A DNA stretch of 51,649 bases from Amycolatopsis jejuensis (GTDB lineage Bacteria; Actinomycetota; Actinomycetes; Mycobacteriales; Pseudonocardiaceae): positions 1 through 51,649 of the forward strand of contig NZ_JNYZ01000048.1 in the NCBI RefSeq assembly GCF_000717335.1. Reading direction: 5' to 3'. The first letter of the stretch is position 1; the number at the start of each line of letters is the position of its first letter. A program made the translations under genes and the position numbers. The notes beneath the pieces were generated by a model. It worked only from the letters and a program-made list of their open reading frames with translations. It made no database searches and was not told the origin of the DNA. Positions 8,348 through 16,462 of this stretch are shown in pieces.

Positions 8348-9961
8348 CTACCGCCCCGGAAGTCGTCGCAGCAGCTTCAGGCTTGACGTCATCAGGCGGG
8401 CCCACAGCGAACCCGGTACCCGCTTCGGCGGCCGCAACGCCAGCCCGCGCTGTACGGCGATCGCTTGCGGTTCCGTGTACTTCAACAGGCCCTCGGCGCC
8501 GTTACGTCGTCCCGCGCCGGATTCCTTCATGCCGCCCATCGGTACGCCCACCGTGCCGAACGTTGCGGCGTAACCCTCGTTCACGTTCACCGTCCCCGCC
8601 TTCAACCGGGCGCCGATTTCCCAGCCTGCGCGCCCATTCCGCGTCCACACGCTCGCGTTCAGCCCGAACAGTGTGTCATTCGCCCGCGAGATCGCGTCCG
8701 CAACGTCCGTGAAGCCGTACACCGACACCACCGGCCCGAAAGTCTCGTCCGCGAACGGCGCCATCCCCGGCCGTACGTCCGTGAGCACGGTCGGCTCGTA
8801 GAACAGCGGTCCGAGATCCGGGCGGGCCCGGCCGCCGGTCAGCACCCGCGCACCCTTCGCCCGCGCGTCCTCTACATGCGCCGACACCGTCTCCAGTTGA
8901 CTCTTCGACGTCAGCGACCCCATCCCGGCGTGATAATCCAGCGCGCCACCCAGCCGTAAGGCGGCCGTTCGCGCCACGAACTCTCGCGTGAACTCCTCGC
9001 GGACGCATTCGTGCACGTAAATCCGTTCCACCGAAACACAAAGCTGCCCCGCGGACGAGAAACACGCCGTCACGGCACCGGCCGCGGCTTTGGCGACGTC
9101 GGCGTCCGGCAGCACGATCATCGGGTTCTTGCCGCCCAGCTCGAGCGAATAGCTGGTGAGCCGCCGCGCGATCCGGCCCGCGAGATCCTTGCCGGTCGGC
9201 GTGGACCCGGTGAAACACAGGTAATCGCATTCCTCCAGCAGTGCGTCGCCGATCCGCGCCCCGCGGCCCAGCACGACCTGCCACAACCCCGTCGGCAGCC
9301 CGGCCTCCTCGGCCAGTTCCTGCAGCCACAACGCCGAAAGCGCGGTCTGGTTGTCCGGCTTCTGCACCACCGCATTGCCCGCCACCAGCGCGGGGAACAC
9401 GTCCATCGCGGTCAGCGCGAGCGGGTAGTTCCACGGCGAGATGATCCCGACGACCCCCTTGGGATGCCGCAGCTCACCCGCCCGCGTCAGCCCCGGGATC
9501 ACCCCGGGCGCCCGCCGCGGGGACAGGATTTTCGCGCTGTGCCTGCCGTAGTACGCCGCGACCAGCGCGGTGGCGCTGACCTCGTCGAACGCGTCGATCC
9601 GGGCCTTGCCCGCCTCCACCTGCACGAGGTCGAGGACCTCCGCCTGCCGCGCGAGTACCAGGTCGTGCAGCCGGAGCAGGAACCGCTGCCGCTGCGCCAC
9701 CGGCACCGTCGCCCACGCGCGCTGGGCCTCGCGGGCGGCGGAGAACGCAGCGCGTACCTCGGCGTCGTCGGCCTGGGGGAGCGACGCGATCGGCTCCCCG
9801 GTGAACGGCGCGGTCATCCGCACCGGCGCCGAATCGGCACCACCGGTCGCGCGTGCCACGAGCGCCGCCGCGCGAGCTGCGGACGGTGCGCCCGCCACCG
9901 CGCCGATCGTCGCAGGCAGGGGCTGGTCGGCAGGGAGCTTCGCCGGGGTCGTCCTCGTCAC
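8348..9961 (-). CDS. gabD2: succinate-semialdehyde dehydrogenase-like (GabD2)
   Basis: A 537-residue NAD(P)-dependent aldehyde dehydrogenase. It resembles the mycobacterial GabD2 branch closely: PKGVVGVISPWNYP, the ELGGKNPMIV glutamate motif, and the catalytic cysteine in FSSAGQLCVS, then ETFGPVVSVYGF and the terminal GRRNGAEGLLKYTE. It probably oxidises succinate semialdehyde or a related aldehyde. The GTG at 9961 is chosen because GAGGAAGG lies 8 bases upstream; the longer open frame merely reads into the 53-nt repeat. It lies behind the TetR gene on the same strand, with a 17-bp palindrome in front of it, so TetR control is plausible. Substrate assignment is inferred. Confidence 0.85.
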   Translation of the reverse strand: MTRTTPAKLPADQPLPATIGAVAGAPSAARAAALVARATGGADSAPVRMTAPFTGEPIASLPQADDAEVRAAFSAAREAQRAWATVPVAQRQRFLLRLHDLVLARQAEVLDLVQVEAGKARIDAFDEVSATALVAAYYGRHSAKILSPRRAPGVIPGLTRAGELRHPKGVVGIISPWNYPLALTAMDVFPALVAGNAVVQKPDNQTALSALWLQELAEEAGLPTGLWQVVLGRGARIGDALLEECDYLCFTGSTPTGKDLAGRIARRLTSYSLELGGKNPMIVLPDADVAKAAAGAVTACFSSAGQLCVSVERIYVHECVREEFTREFVARTAALRLGGALDYHAGMGSLTSKSQLETVSAHVEDARAKGARVLTGGRARPDLGPLFYEPTVLTDVRPGMAPFADETFGPVVSVYGFTDVADAISRANDTLFGLNASVWTRNGRAGWEIGARLKAGTVNVNEGYAATFGTVGVPMGGMKESGAGRRNGAEGLLKYTEPQAIAVQRGLALRPPKRVPGSLWARLMTSSLKLLRRLPGR

Positions 9962-10007
9962 TGGGCGCACCTTCCTCGGTACCGGCCGGTTGTTACCGAC
10001 GAGTACA

Positions 10008-10024
10008 CCATACCGGCGGTATGG
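10008..10024. promoter_or_regulatory. perfect 17-bp palindrome, candidate operator
   Basis: CCATACCGGCGGTATGG is a perfect palindrome with 8-bp arms around a central G. It lies 46 bases upstream of the aldehyde dehydrogenase start, between it and the TetR gene. Size and symmetry suit a TetR-type dimer. Which protein binds it is inference. Confidence 0.5.
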
Positions 10025-10040
10025 ACACCACCGCGTCAGG

Positions 10041-10093
10041 TCCGTGAAGGGAACCTTCACGGAATCAGGTTCCGTGAAGGTGGCCTTCACGGA
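10041..10093. repeat. 53-nt hairpin repeat, copy 1
   Basis: First of four copies of a dispersed element. It contains two perfect 10-bp hairpins, each TCCGTGAAGG paired with CCTTCACGGA over a 3-base loop (GAA and TGG), and the full element also folds as one long hairpin with 23 of 26 positions paired. It ends 3 bases beyond the TetR stop codon, where a transcription terminator would be expected. Confidence 0.85.
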
Positions 10094-10096
10094 ACG

Positions 10097-10705
10097 CTAG
10101 CCGCCCGAGTACAGCAGCACGGCAATCCGTTTCCACTCGTCCAGCAGCTGACGGCGCCGGCGGGGGTCGCCGCCCAGTTCGGCGTCGAGGGCGAGGCCGC
10201 GGGTGAGGTTCACAGTGAGCCAGAACAGCATTTCCGCCCGCTCTTTCGGCAGGTCACCGGCTACCTGGCGGATCTGCTCCAGAGTTGCCCGGCCCAGCGC
10301 GCGGTCCACCGGCCGGATCGCCGCGCGCAGCTCCGGGTCGGTGCGCGCGGCTACCCACAGCTCGGTGACGGCTGTGGACAACGTCCCCGAGTACCCGGTC
10401 CACAGCAGGTCGATCGCCGCCTCGACACCCGACGCCCCGCGCGGCAGCTCGCCGAGCGGGGCGGCGAGCTGCGTACGCAGCTTCGTGGTGAGGTGCTCGA
10501 CGGCGGCCGCCATCAGCTCCGCCTTGGTCGCGAAGTAGTGCTGCACCGCCCCCTTCGACACCCCCGCACGGCTGCAGATCTCCTGCACCGACGCGCGGGA
10601 GTACCCGATCTCGACCAGGCAGTCGATCGTCGCGTCCAGCAGTGCGGTGCGCGTCTGCTCACGGCGTTCGGCCTGGGTGCGGTGCCCCCGGGCGACCTCG
10701 GTCAT
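10097..10705 (-). CDS. TetR-family transcriptional regulator
   Basis: A 202-residue TetR regulator. The N-terminal helix-turn-helix reads ALLDATIDCLVEIGYSRASVQEICSRAGVSKGAVQHYFATKAEL (shown in two overlapping halves of the standard domain), and the C-terminal part is a ligand-binding helical domain. ATG 10705 has AGGAG 6 bases upstream. It is divergent from an acyl-CoA dehydrogenase gene 97 bases away and precedes the aldehyde dehydrogenase on its own strand. By the usual TetR logic it should repress one or both neighbours and itself, with an acyl-CoA or aldehyde as inducer; this is inference. Confidence 0.87.
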   Translation of the reverse strand: MTEVARGHRTQAERREQTRTALLDATIDCLVEIGYSRASVQEICSRAGVSKGAVQHYFATKAELMAAAVEHLTTKLRTQLAAPLGELPRGASGVEAAIDLLWTGYSGTLSTAVTELWVAARTDPELRAAIRPVDRALGRATLEQIRQVAGDLPKERAEMLFWLTVNLTRGLALDAELGGDPRRRRQLLDEWKRIAVLLYSGG

Positions 10706-10718
10706 CGCAGCTCCTGCT

Positions 10719-10767
10719 TTACCTGCCGGACGGCTCGGATGTACATTCTGGATGTAACTTACCTGCC
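10719..10767. promoter_or_regulatory. divergent promoter region with repeats
   Basis: Between the TetR gene and the acyl-CoA dehydrogenase. TTACCTGCC occurs twice, at 10719-10727 and 10759-10767, exactly 40 bases apart. Between them lies the dyad TACAT-TCTGG-ATGTA at 10742-10756. These are candidate operator sequences for the TetR protein. Confidence 0.4.
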
Positions 10768-10802
10768 AAGCGTCATGTTTTCCAGCCGCGGGAGGCGTCG
10801 CC

Positions 10803-11954
10803 GTGCCGTTGCAGATCCAGAAGAGCTCGTGGAGCACCACCGAACTCGAGGACCTCCGGGAGCTCGCCCGGTCGTTCCTGCAGAAGGAGCTCGTGCCGCA
10901 CCAGGAGCGCTGGGCGGCGGAGAAGAAGCTCGACCGGGAAGTCTGGACCAAGGCGGGGGAGCTGGGCCTGCTCTGCCTCTCGATCCCCGAGGAGTACGGC
11001 GGCGGTGGCGGCACGTTCGCGCACGAGGCCGTGCTGTACGAGGAGCAGGCGCGGGCGGGCGACAACGCGTGGGGTGTCACCGTCCACAGTGGAATCGTCG
11101 CGCACTACCTGCTGGCGTACGCGGCGGAGGAGAAAAAGCGCGAGTGGCTGCCGAAGATGGCCAGCGGGGAGTACGTCGGCGCCGTCGCGATGACCGAGCC
11201 GGGCACCGGATCGGACCTGCAGAGCATCAAGACCCGCGCGGTCCGCGACGGCGACCACTACGTGATCAACGGCGCGAAAACCTTCATCACCAACGGTTTC
11301 CACTCCGACCTCGTGGTGGTCGCGTGCAAGACCGACCCGGACGCGGGCGCGCAGGGCGTGTCGCTGATCGTGGTCGAGACCGACACGCCAGGCTTCCGCC
11401 GCGGCCGCGTGCTCGACAAGGTCGGGCTCAAGGGCCAGGACACCGCCGAGCTGTTCTTCGACGACGTCCGCGTGCCCGCCGCCAACCTCCTCGGCGACGC
11501 CGAAGGACAGGGTTTCGTCCAGCTGATGCTGCAGCTGCCACAGGAACGGCTGATCATCGCGGTGACCGCGGTGGCCGGTCTCGAAGCCGCGGTGAACCTC
11601 ACCATCGACTACACCAAGGAACGCACGGCATTCGGCCGTCCGATCTTCAACTTCCAGAACACGAAGTTCAAACTCGCCGAAGCCGCAACGGAAGCCGCAG
11701 TTTCACGCGCATTCCTCGACCAGTGCATCGAACGGCATCTGCGCGGCGAGCTCGACGTGCAAGGCGCGGCCATGGCGAAGCTGTGGACCACCGAGCGCGT
11801 GAACAAGGTCGTGGACGACTGCGTACAGCTCTTCGGCGGCTACGGCTACATGACCGAGTACCCGATCGCGCGGGCCTGGGCGGACGTGCGGATCTCGCGG
11901 ATCTTCGGCGGTACCAGCGAGATCATGAAGGAGATCATCTCCCGCACGCTCTGA
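10803..11954 (+). CDS. acyl-CoA dehydrogenase (LCAD-like)
   Basis: A 383-residue FAD-dependent acyl-CoA dehydrogenase introducing the alpha-beta double bond in beta-oxidation. It has the AVAMTEPGTGSDL and ITNGFHSD flavin-binding segments and the FGGYGYMTEYPIAR motif. The usual medium-chain catalytic glutamate position is glycine (IFGGTSEIMKEI), whereas the LPQERLIIA segment carries Glu248, the base position of long-chain/isovaleryl-type enzymes. GTG 10803 has GGGAGG 7 bases upstream. The alpha-methylacyl-CoA racemase gene follows after 28 bases, probably in one operon, which suggests a methyl-branched or steroid side-chain substrate. Confidence 0.9.
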   Translation: MPLQIQKSSWSTTELEDLRELARSFLQKELVPHQERWAAEKKLDREVWTKAGELGLLCLSIPEEYGGGGGTFAHEAVLYEEQARAGDNAWGVTVHSGIVAHYLLAYAAEEKKREWLPKMASGEYVGAVAMTEPGTGSDLQSIKTRAVRDGDHYVINGAKTFITNGFHSDLVVVACKTDPDAGAQGVSLIVVETDTPGFRRGRVLDKVGLKGQDTAELFFDDVRVPAANLLGDAEGQGFVQLMLQLPQERLIIAVTAVAGLEAAVNLTIDYTKERTAFGRPIFNFQNTKFKLAEAATEAAVSRAFLDQCIERHLRGELDVQGAAMAKLWTTERVNKVVDDCVQLFGGYGYMTEYPIARAWADVRISRIFGGTSEIMKEIISRTL

Positions 11955-11982
11955 AACCCCTTGCGGCGAAAGGATTTTTCCG

Positions 11983-13125
11983 GTGAAGCAAGGCCCACTG
12001 GGCGGACTGCGGGTGGTGGAGCTCGCCGGGCTCGCCCCGGCCCCGTTCGCCTGCATGATCCTCGCCGACCTCGGTGCCGACGTGATCCGCATCGACCGCG
12101 CGGCCCCGGGCGCCGACGTGCTCGGGATCCCCGGCGACCCGCTCGCGCGCGGGCGGCGCTCGGTCGGCGTGAACACGAAAACCGCCGAGGGCGTAGAGCT
12201 GGTCCTGCAGCTGGCCGAGCGCGCCGACGTGCTGATCGAGGGTTTCCGGCCCGGCGTCGCGGAACGCATGGGCCTCGGCCCGGAGACGGTGCACGCCCGC
12301 AATCCGCGGCTCGTGTACGGCCGGATGACCGGCTGGGGCCAGGACGGTCCGCTCGCGCAGGCGGCCGGGCACGACATCAACTACATCGGCGTCGCCGGTG
12401 CGCTCGAACCGATCGGCCGCGCCGGCGAACGTCCGGTACCGCCGCTCAACCTGATCGGCGATTTCGGCGGCGGTGGCCTGCTCCTCGCGATGGGCGTGCT
12501 GGCTGCGTTGCAGGAGCGCACGACCTCGGGGCTCGGACAGGTCATCGACGCGTCCATGGTGGAGGGTGCCGCGCTGCTCACCACGAGCCTGCACGGGATG
12601 CGCGCGGCGGGCGTGTGGCCGGGGGAACGCGGCGCGAACCTCCTCGACGGCGGCGCGCCGTTCTACGACACCTACGAGACGGCCGACGGCAAATACGTCG
12701 CCATCGGCGCGATCGAAATGCGGTTCTGGGCCGACCTGGTCAAGGTCCTCGGGCTCGACGGCGAAGACCTGCCGATGCACATCGACCAGACCCAGTGGCC
12801 GCGGCTGCGCAAGATCATCGCCGAAGCGGTCAGCCGGTTCACGCGCGACGAGCTGGTCGCCCGCGCCGACGGTACCGACGCATGTCTCACCGCTGTGCTG
12901 TCGCCGTGGGAAGCCGCTGCGCACCCGCAAAACGCAGCGCGCGGAACGTTCGTCGACATCGGTGGCACCGTGCAGCCCGCACCGGCGCCGCGGTTCGGCC
13001 GTACCCCGCCGGAGACACCCGAAGCACCGCACGAGAGGGGCGCCGACACCGCGGATGTGTTGGCAGAACTGGGATACGACCCCGCCGGAGTGGAAAACCT
13101 ACGCGCGGCCGGTGCCATCGTCTGA
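11983..13125 (+). CDS. mcr: alpha-methylacyl-CoA racemase (CaiB/BaiF family)
   Basis: A 380-residue family III CoA-transferase-fold protein that matches the racemase subgroup rather than true CoA transferases. GHDINY with His130 and LIGDFGGG with Asp160 are the paired acid/base residues seen in mycobacterial Mcr (His126, Asp156) with identical spacing. YDTYETADGKYVAIGAIE is also characteristic. The enzyme epimerises 2-methylacyl-CoA so that (R)-forms can enter beta-oxidation, as needed for sterol side chains and branched acids. GTG 11983 has GAAAGGA 8 bases upstream. It follows the acyl-CoA dehydrogenase in the same direction, and its last 27 bases overlap the convergent GNAT gene. Confidence 0.88.
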   Translation: MKQGPLGGLRVVELAGLAPAPFACMILADLGADVIRIDRAAPGADVLGIPGDPLARGRRSVGVNTKTAEGVELVLQLAERADVLIEGFRPGVAERMGLGPETVHARNPRLVYGRMTGWGQDGPLAQAAGHDINYIGVAGALEPIGRAGERPVPPLNLIGDFGGGGLLLAMGVLAALQERTTSGLGQVIDASMVEGAALLTTSLHGMRAAGVWPGERGANLLDGGAPFYDTYETADGKYVAIGAIEMRFWADLVKVLGLDGEDLPMHIDQTQWPRLRKIIAEAVSRFTRDELVARADGTDACLTAVLSPWEAAAHPQNAARGTFVDIGGTVQPAPAPRFGRTPPETPEAPHERGADTADVLAELGYDPAGVENLRAAGAIV

Positions 13126-13650
13126 AGCCAGGTCGGAGCGGACCACCGCGTAGAGGACGTGGTCGCGCCATTGGCCGTCGCGGAAGTCGAAGCCGCGCAG
13201 GATTCCTTCGCGCGTGAACCCGGCCTTCTGCAGTGAGCGTTCCTCGGCCCGGTTTCCGGCCTCGGTACTGGCTTCGACGCGGTTGAACTGCGTGTGCGCG
13301 AAGAGGTAGCGCACCAGCTGCCGTTGCGCCTCGGTGCCGAGGCCGTGCCCGCGTGCTTCGGGCAGCAGCACCATGCCGATGTTCCAGCAGTACGTGTGCG
13401 GGCCGGTGCGGGTGCGATGCCACGACACCATGCCGAGCGGGCGTTCGCCGAGCGTGGGGACGAGCATGCCGCCGTCGGTGGTGAGCATGCCGTTGTCGTG
13501 CCAGCGGCGCCGCAGGTAGCCGGGATCGTGCCAGCCGAACCACTGGTACTCGCCTGCCGTGTCCGGGTCGTTGGTGAGTGCCTCCAGCAAGTCCAGATCG
13601 GACTCGCGCACCGGGCGGAGGGTCACTGCACCGTCTGCGCCACCGTCCAT
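13099..13650 (-). CDS. GNAT N-acetyltransferase (RimJ/RimL type)
   Basis: A 183-residue acetyltransferase of the GCN5 superfamily. The acetyl-CoA-binding region is IGMVLLPEARGHGLGTEAQ and the later NRVEASTEAGNRAEERSLQKAGF block is typical of RimJ/RimL-like proteins. The substrate is unknown. The ATG has no clear ribosome-binding site, but a TAGGCT hexamer ends 6 bases before it, suggesting leaderless expression. Its 3-prime end overlaps the 3-prime end of the racemase gene by 27 bases, tail to tail. Confidence 0.85.
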   Translation of the reverse strand: MDGGADGAVTLRPVRESDLDLLEALTNDPDTAGEYQWFGWHDPGYLRRRWHDNGMLTTDGGMLVPTLGERPLGMVSWHRTRTGPHTYCWNIGMVLLPEARGHGLGTEAQRQLVRYLFAHTQFNRVEASTEAGNRAEERSLQKAGFTREGILRGFDFRDGQWRDHVLYAVVRSDLASDDGTGRA

Positions 13651-13742
13651 CGCGGGAGCCTATCCGGGACGGCCGGGGCAGCGGCAGCCGTCACCCGATG
13701 GTGGATACCATCCCCCGGTCGTGATCTTTCCGGCTGGATCTT

Positions 13743-13765
13743 GCCCGGAAACGGGCCTTCCGGGC
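13743..13765. other. hairpin in divergent intergenic region
   Basis: GCCCGGAA and TTCCGGGC form an 8-bp perfect stem over a 7-base loop, 85 bases upstream of the small membrane protein start. It could be a leader hairpin or an operator dyad; no further support. Confidence 0.3.
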
Positions 13766-13850
13766 GCCGCGACACTACAGTGGGACGGGACCTTGCGGGG
13801 GCAGGGCCGGCGTCCGACCGGGCCGCCGGGGGAGCGGATCGGATGGAGCT

Positions 13851-14018
13851 ATGTCGAGCGGCATGAAGAAGATCATCGTGGTCGGAGTGGTCGTGCTCGT
13901 GCTGTTCTTCCTGATCACGCAGCCCACCCACTCCGCGGACCTCGTGCACCGCGTGCTCGGCTGGCTCAAGGACGGCGCCGAGGCGATCGTCACCTTCTTC
14001 CGGAGCCTCTTCTCCTGA
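13851..14018 (+). CDS. small single-pass membrane protein
   Basis: A 55-residue protein: short N-terminus with two lysines, one strongly hydrophobic segment from about residue 8 to 23 (IIVVGVVVLVLFFLIT), then an amphipathic C-terminal part (LVHRVLGWLKDGAEAIVTFF). This architecture is common among short conserved actinobacterial membrane proteins of unknown role. ATG 13851 gives the full length; ATG 13863 (MKKIIVVG) is an equally plausible start. It stands alone between the divergent GNAT gene and the next plus-strand gene over 300 bases away. Confidence 0.65.
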   Translation: MSSGMKKIIVVGVVVLVLFFLITQPTHSADLVHRVLGWLKDGAEAIVTFFRSLFS

Positions 14019-14330
14019 TCTTCCCGGGCGGCTTCCGGCAGGGTAATCACGCACTGTCACCGGATCCCGGGATTCGGGCGCATCGCTCGACCATCCGGGT
14101 GGATTGCCCCCTGAAACCGCCTGGTCACGGAATTTCCGGGGTCCGGGGTATGGCGGAGAAACCCGGCTCCGCCCTACGGTGCTCACATTGCGTGATCAGC
14201 CGGTTCTCCGGTCCCCCGGGAACCGGGTCACGGCGGTCTTCCGCCCGGTCACGCGTGGGGTGCAAGTCGTGGACGCGCAGCGGGGCAGGCGGTCAGGGCC
14301 TGTCCGTCGGGGACCGATGAGGAGGCAGGG
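14019..14330. other. intergenic region with hairpins
   Basis: No gene seen in these 312 bases. A GGCGGAG/CTCCGCC hairpin lies at 14152-14173. The end carries the strong GAGGAGG ribosome site of the next gene. I looked for a known riboswitch and did not recognise one. Confidence 0.45.
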
Positions 14331-14813
14331 ATGACCGGAGATCCCGGAGTGGACGCGTTGATCCGGCAGTGGGCGGCCGAGCGCGAGAAGACCCCCGAGG
14401 AGCAGGAGGTCGACCGCATCGCCTCCGCATGGCTCGCCGATGCGCCGGCCGCTCCGCCCGGCATTCCCGGCCAGCGTGCCCGGTCCGGACCCGCCCGCTG
14501 GGCGCCCGTGGAGGCCGCCGACCCCGGCTACCTCGACGCGATGCGCACCCGGCTGCCGGACGTCCCGGAGGAGCTGCTCGTCGCCGCCGCGGGCTGGTGG
14601 CAGATGGTCGGCGACGTCGCCGAGGCCGAGCAGTGGTGGGACGCCGGCCTCAGCCCGCTCGACCAGCGGGCACTCGACTACCGCGCCGCGGGGCTCGCGC
14701 CGTCGGACCTCGCGCGCCGGCTCGGCCCGATGACCGTGCTGCAGCACCTGCGCCGCGGCAGTGCGCCGGCGTGGTGCGTCGCGCGGCTCGCCCGGCAGCA
14801 GAAGTCCGCCTGA
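14331..14813 (+). CDS. hypothetical soluble protein
   Basis: A 160-residue protein without recognised domain. It is acidic in the N-terminal third (AAEREKTPEEQEVDRIASAWL), proline-rich around residues 38-60, then has a tryptophan-rich helical part (VAAAGWWQMVGDVAEAEQWWDAGL). No signal peptide or membrane segment. GAGGAGG 5 bases before ATG 14331 and consistent codon use make it a confident gene. It precedes the lytic transglycosylase on the same strand by 126 bases; any functional link is speculative. Confidence 0.7.
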   Translation: MTGDPGVDALIRQWAAEREKTPEEQEVDRIASAWLADAPAAPPGIPGQRARSGPARWAPVEAADPGYLDAMRTRLPDVPEELLVAAAGWWQMVGDVAEAEQWWDAGLSPLDQRALDYRAAGLAPSDLARRLGPMTVLQHLRRGSAPAWCVARLARQQKSA

Positions 14814-14939
14814 CGGGATCTGCCTGACCCGGCCGGGTGAACCGGCGTGGCGGGGCTCATGACGAAGTACGCGTAACGCTAACCTGCGCGGGCTCGTTGT
14901 GTGATCGAACCCCAAGCCACGCTGGAGGACCGGAGTTCC

Positions 14940-15842
14940 GTGCCCGCCACCGGACAGACCCCCGACACTGCGCAGTCCGGGGACGAGGCGCCCGCCGCCC
15001 CGTCCCCCGCCCGGCGCGGACCTGCCGCCGCACTCGCGGTCCGGCTCGCCGTCGTCGTCGCAGTGCTGGCCGTCGCGGGTGGCGGAGTGTGGATCGTGAC
15101 GCGGGCGGCGTCCCCGGACGCCAGCCCGACCACCACGGACATCCCCGCGCTGAGCGTCAAGGCGGCCGACGTCAAACCCGGTTCGATCGCGCCGGTGAAC
15201 GCCGTGGCCGCGGGAGGCGCGGCCGAACAGGGCACCGCGCCGCAAGCGGCCCGCCCGTCCGGCGGCGACCCGCTCGAAGGCTGGGCGAACAAGGTCGCGG
15301 GCGTCACCGGGATCCCGGCGCGGGCGCTGCGGGCGTACGGCAATGCCGAGCTCGCGATGCGCTCCGCCGACGCCGGATGCCACATCTCCTGGGCCACGCT
15401 CGCCGGGATCGGCCGGATCGAGTCCAACCACGGCCAATACGGCGGAGCGGTCCTCGGCGCCGACGGCCGCCCGTCGAAACCGATCATCGGCGTCCCGCTC
15501 GACGGCTCGGCCGGGGTCCGCGCGATCAGCGACACCGACGGCGGCCGGTTCGACGGAGACCCGGTCGCCGACCGCGCGGTCGGTCCGATGCAGTTCATCC
15601 CGAGCACGTGGCGCAAGTGGGCGTCCGACGGCAACGGCGACGGCCTCGGTGACCCGCAGCAGATCGACGACGCCGCGCTGTCCGCCGCCCGTTATCTGTG
15701 CGCGGGCGGGCGGGACATGGCCAGCCCCGCCGGGTGGTGGGCGGGGATTCTGTCGTACAACAATTCGACGGAGTACGCGCAGAAGGTCTTCGGCCTTGCC
15801 GACGGGTACGCCAAGGCGGCTCGGCAAGTGCAGACCGGCTGA
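14940..15842 (+). CDS. secreted/anchored lytic transglycosylase (SLT_2)
   Basis: A 300-residue cell-wall enzyme cleaving the MurNAc-GlcNAc bond of peptidoglycan. A proline/alanine-rich cytoplasmic stretch is followed by a membrane segment (LAVRLAVVVAVLAVAGGGVWIV), then a linker and an MltB-like transglycosylase domain. The catalytic glutamate is in the WATLAGIGRIESNHGQYGG motif; VGPMQFIPSTWRKW and the Asp/Asn loop DGNGDGLGDPQQIDDA follow. GTG 14940 is preferred because GGAGGA lies 10 bases upstream; an earlier in-frame GTG at 14901 has no ribosome site. A terminator-like hairpin and repeat copy 2 follow the stop. Confidence 0.88.
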   Translation: MPATGQTPDTAQSGDEAPAAPSPARRGPAAALAVRLAVVVAVLAVAGGGVWIVTRAASPDASPTTTDIPALSVKAADVKPGSIAPVNAVAAGGAAEQGTAPQAARPSGGDPLEGWANKVAGVTGIPARALRAYGNAELAMRSADAGCHISWATLAGIGRIESNHGQYGGAVLGADGRPSKPIIGVPLDGSAGVRAISDTDGGRFDGDPVADRAVGPMQFIPSTWRKWASDGNGDGLGDPQQIDDAALSAARYLCAGGRDMASPAGWWAGILSYNNSTEYAQKVFGLADGYAKAARQVQTG

Positions 15843-15849
15843 CGCCCGC

Positions 15850-15881
15850 CCCGGGCACCTGGCCGGATCGGGCTGCCCGGG
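15850..15881 (+). terminator. hairpin after transglycosylase
   Basis: An 8-bp stem, CCCGGGCA paired with TGCCCGGG, over a 16-base loop begins 7 bases after the stop. No T-run follows, as is common in actinobacterial terminators. Confidence 0.5.
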
Positions 15882-15904
15882 TGCGGCAAGGCGGTGGGTT
15901 CAAG

Positions 15905-15957
15905 TCCGTGAAGGGAACCATCACGGAATCTGATTCCGTGATGGTGGCCTTCACGGA
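15905..15957. repeat. 53-nt hairpin repeat, copy 2
   Basis: Second copy of the dispersed element, 62 bases after the transglycosylase stop. The two 26-base halves pair at 24 positions around a single central T; the only mismatch is a 2-base bulge. The inner arms carry ATCACGGA instead of TTCACGGA, with compensating change on the other arm. Confidence 0.85.
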
Positions 15958-16055
15958 CGGGCCGCCGGTGTGAGCAACCGATGCCGCATGGGGCGCAGGT
16001 CACGACCTCGACGCCTCCCGGCAGCGTGGCGGCCGGTCAGTGCTAGCGTCGGTAT

Positions 16056-16436
16056 GTGCCTGCAGATCCCGGCCCGGCCGTTTCCCCTCTCGGGCGGCGG
16101 CTCCTGATCGTCGCCACGTGCCTCGTGAGCCTGGCGATCTGCTGCGGGCTGGCCTGGTGGCAGTGGGACCGGTTCACGTCCGCGGCCGGCACCTTCCAGA
16201 ATCTCGGCTACGTGCTGCAGTGGCCGCTCTTCGGGCTGTTCCCCGCGTTCATGTTCTGGCGCATCAGGAAGCTGCGCGAACGCGAAGAGGCCGCCGGAGA
16301 GCCCGTCGTCGCGGCGCCGGTGAGCGTGCCCGCCCCCCGGCGGGCCGCCGTCGTGCCGCCTGCCGAGGAGGACGACGAGCTCGCCGCCTACAACCGTTAC
16401 CTTCGCGAGCTCAATGCCCGTGACCAGCAGTCCTGA
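16056..16436 (+). CDS. two-pass membrane protein, unknown function
   Basis: A 126-residue protein with two hydrophobic segments (LLIVATCLVSLAICCGLAWWQW, shown in part, and VLQWPLFGLFPAFMFW) followed by a charged cytoplasmic tail ending DDELAAYNRYLRELNARDQ. This is a conserved actinobacterial type often beside a DUF3817 gene, as here: the DUF3817 gene starts 26 bases after the stop. GTG 16056 lies 6 bases behind a TAGCGT hexamer, so leaderless expression is likely. No enzymatic motif is visible. Confidence 0.75.
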   Translation: MPADPGPAVSPLGRRLLIVATCLVSLAICCGLAWWQWDRFTSAAGTFQNLGYVLQWPLFGLFPAFMFWRIRKLREREEAAGEPVVAAPVSVPAPRRAAVVPPAEEDDELAAYNRYLRELNARDQQS

Positions 16437-16462
16437 ACGCCCGTGGAAGTGAGGACGCTCCC

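Noticed and set aside
9962..10090. N-terminal extension of the aldehyde dehydrogenase
   Set aside because: It reads through the 53-nt repeat and the palindrome; GTG 9961 has a strong ribosome site.
14019..14939. Possible c-di-AMP (ydaO) riboswitch before the transglycosylase
   Set aside because: Such genes often carry it in actinobacteria, but neither intergenic segment shows the conserved core as I know it, only unrelated GC-rich hairpins.
15895..15906. GGTTCAAGTCC, like a tRNA T-loop
   Set aside because: No acceptor, D or anticodon stem fits upstream; the motif arises where the intergenic sequence joins repeat copy 2.
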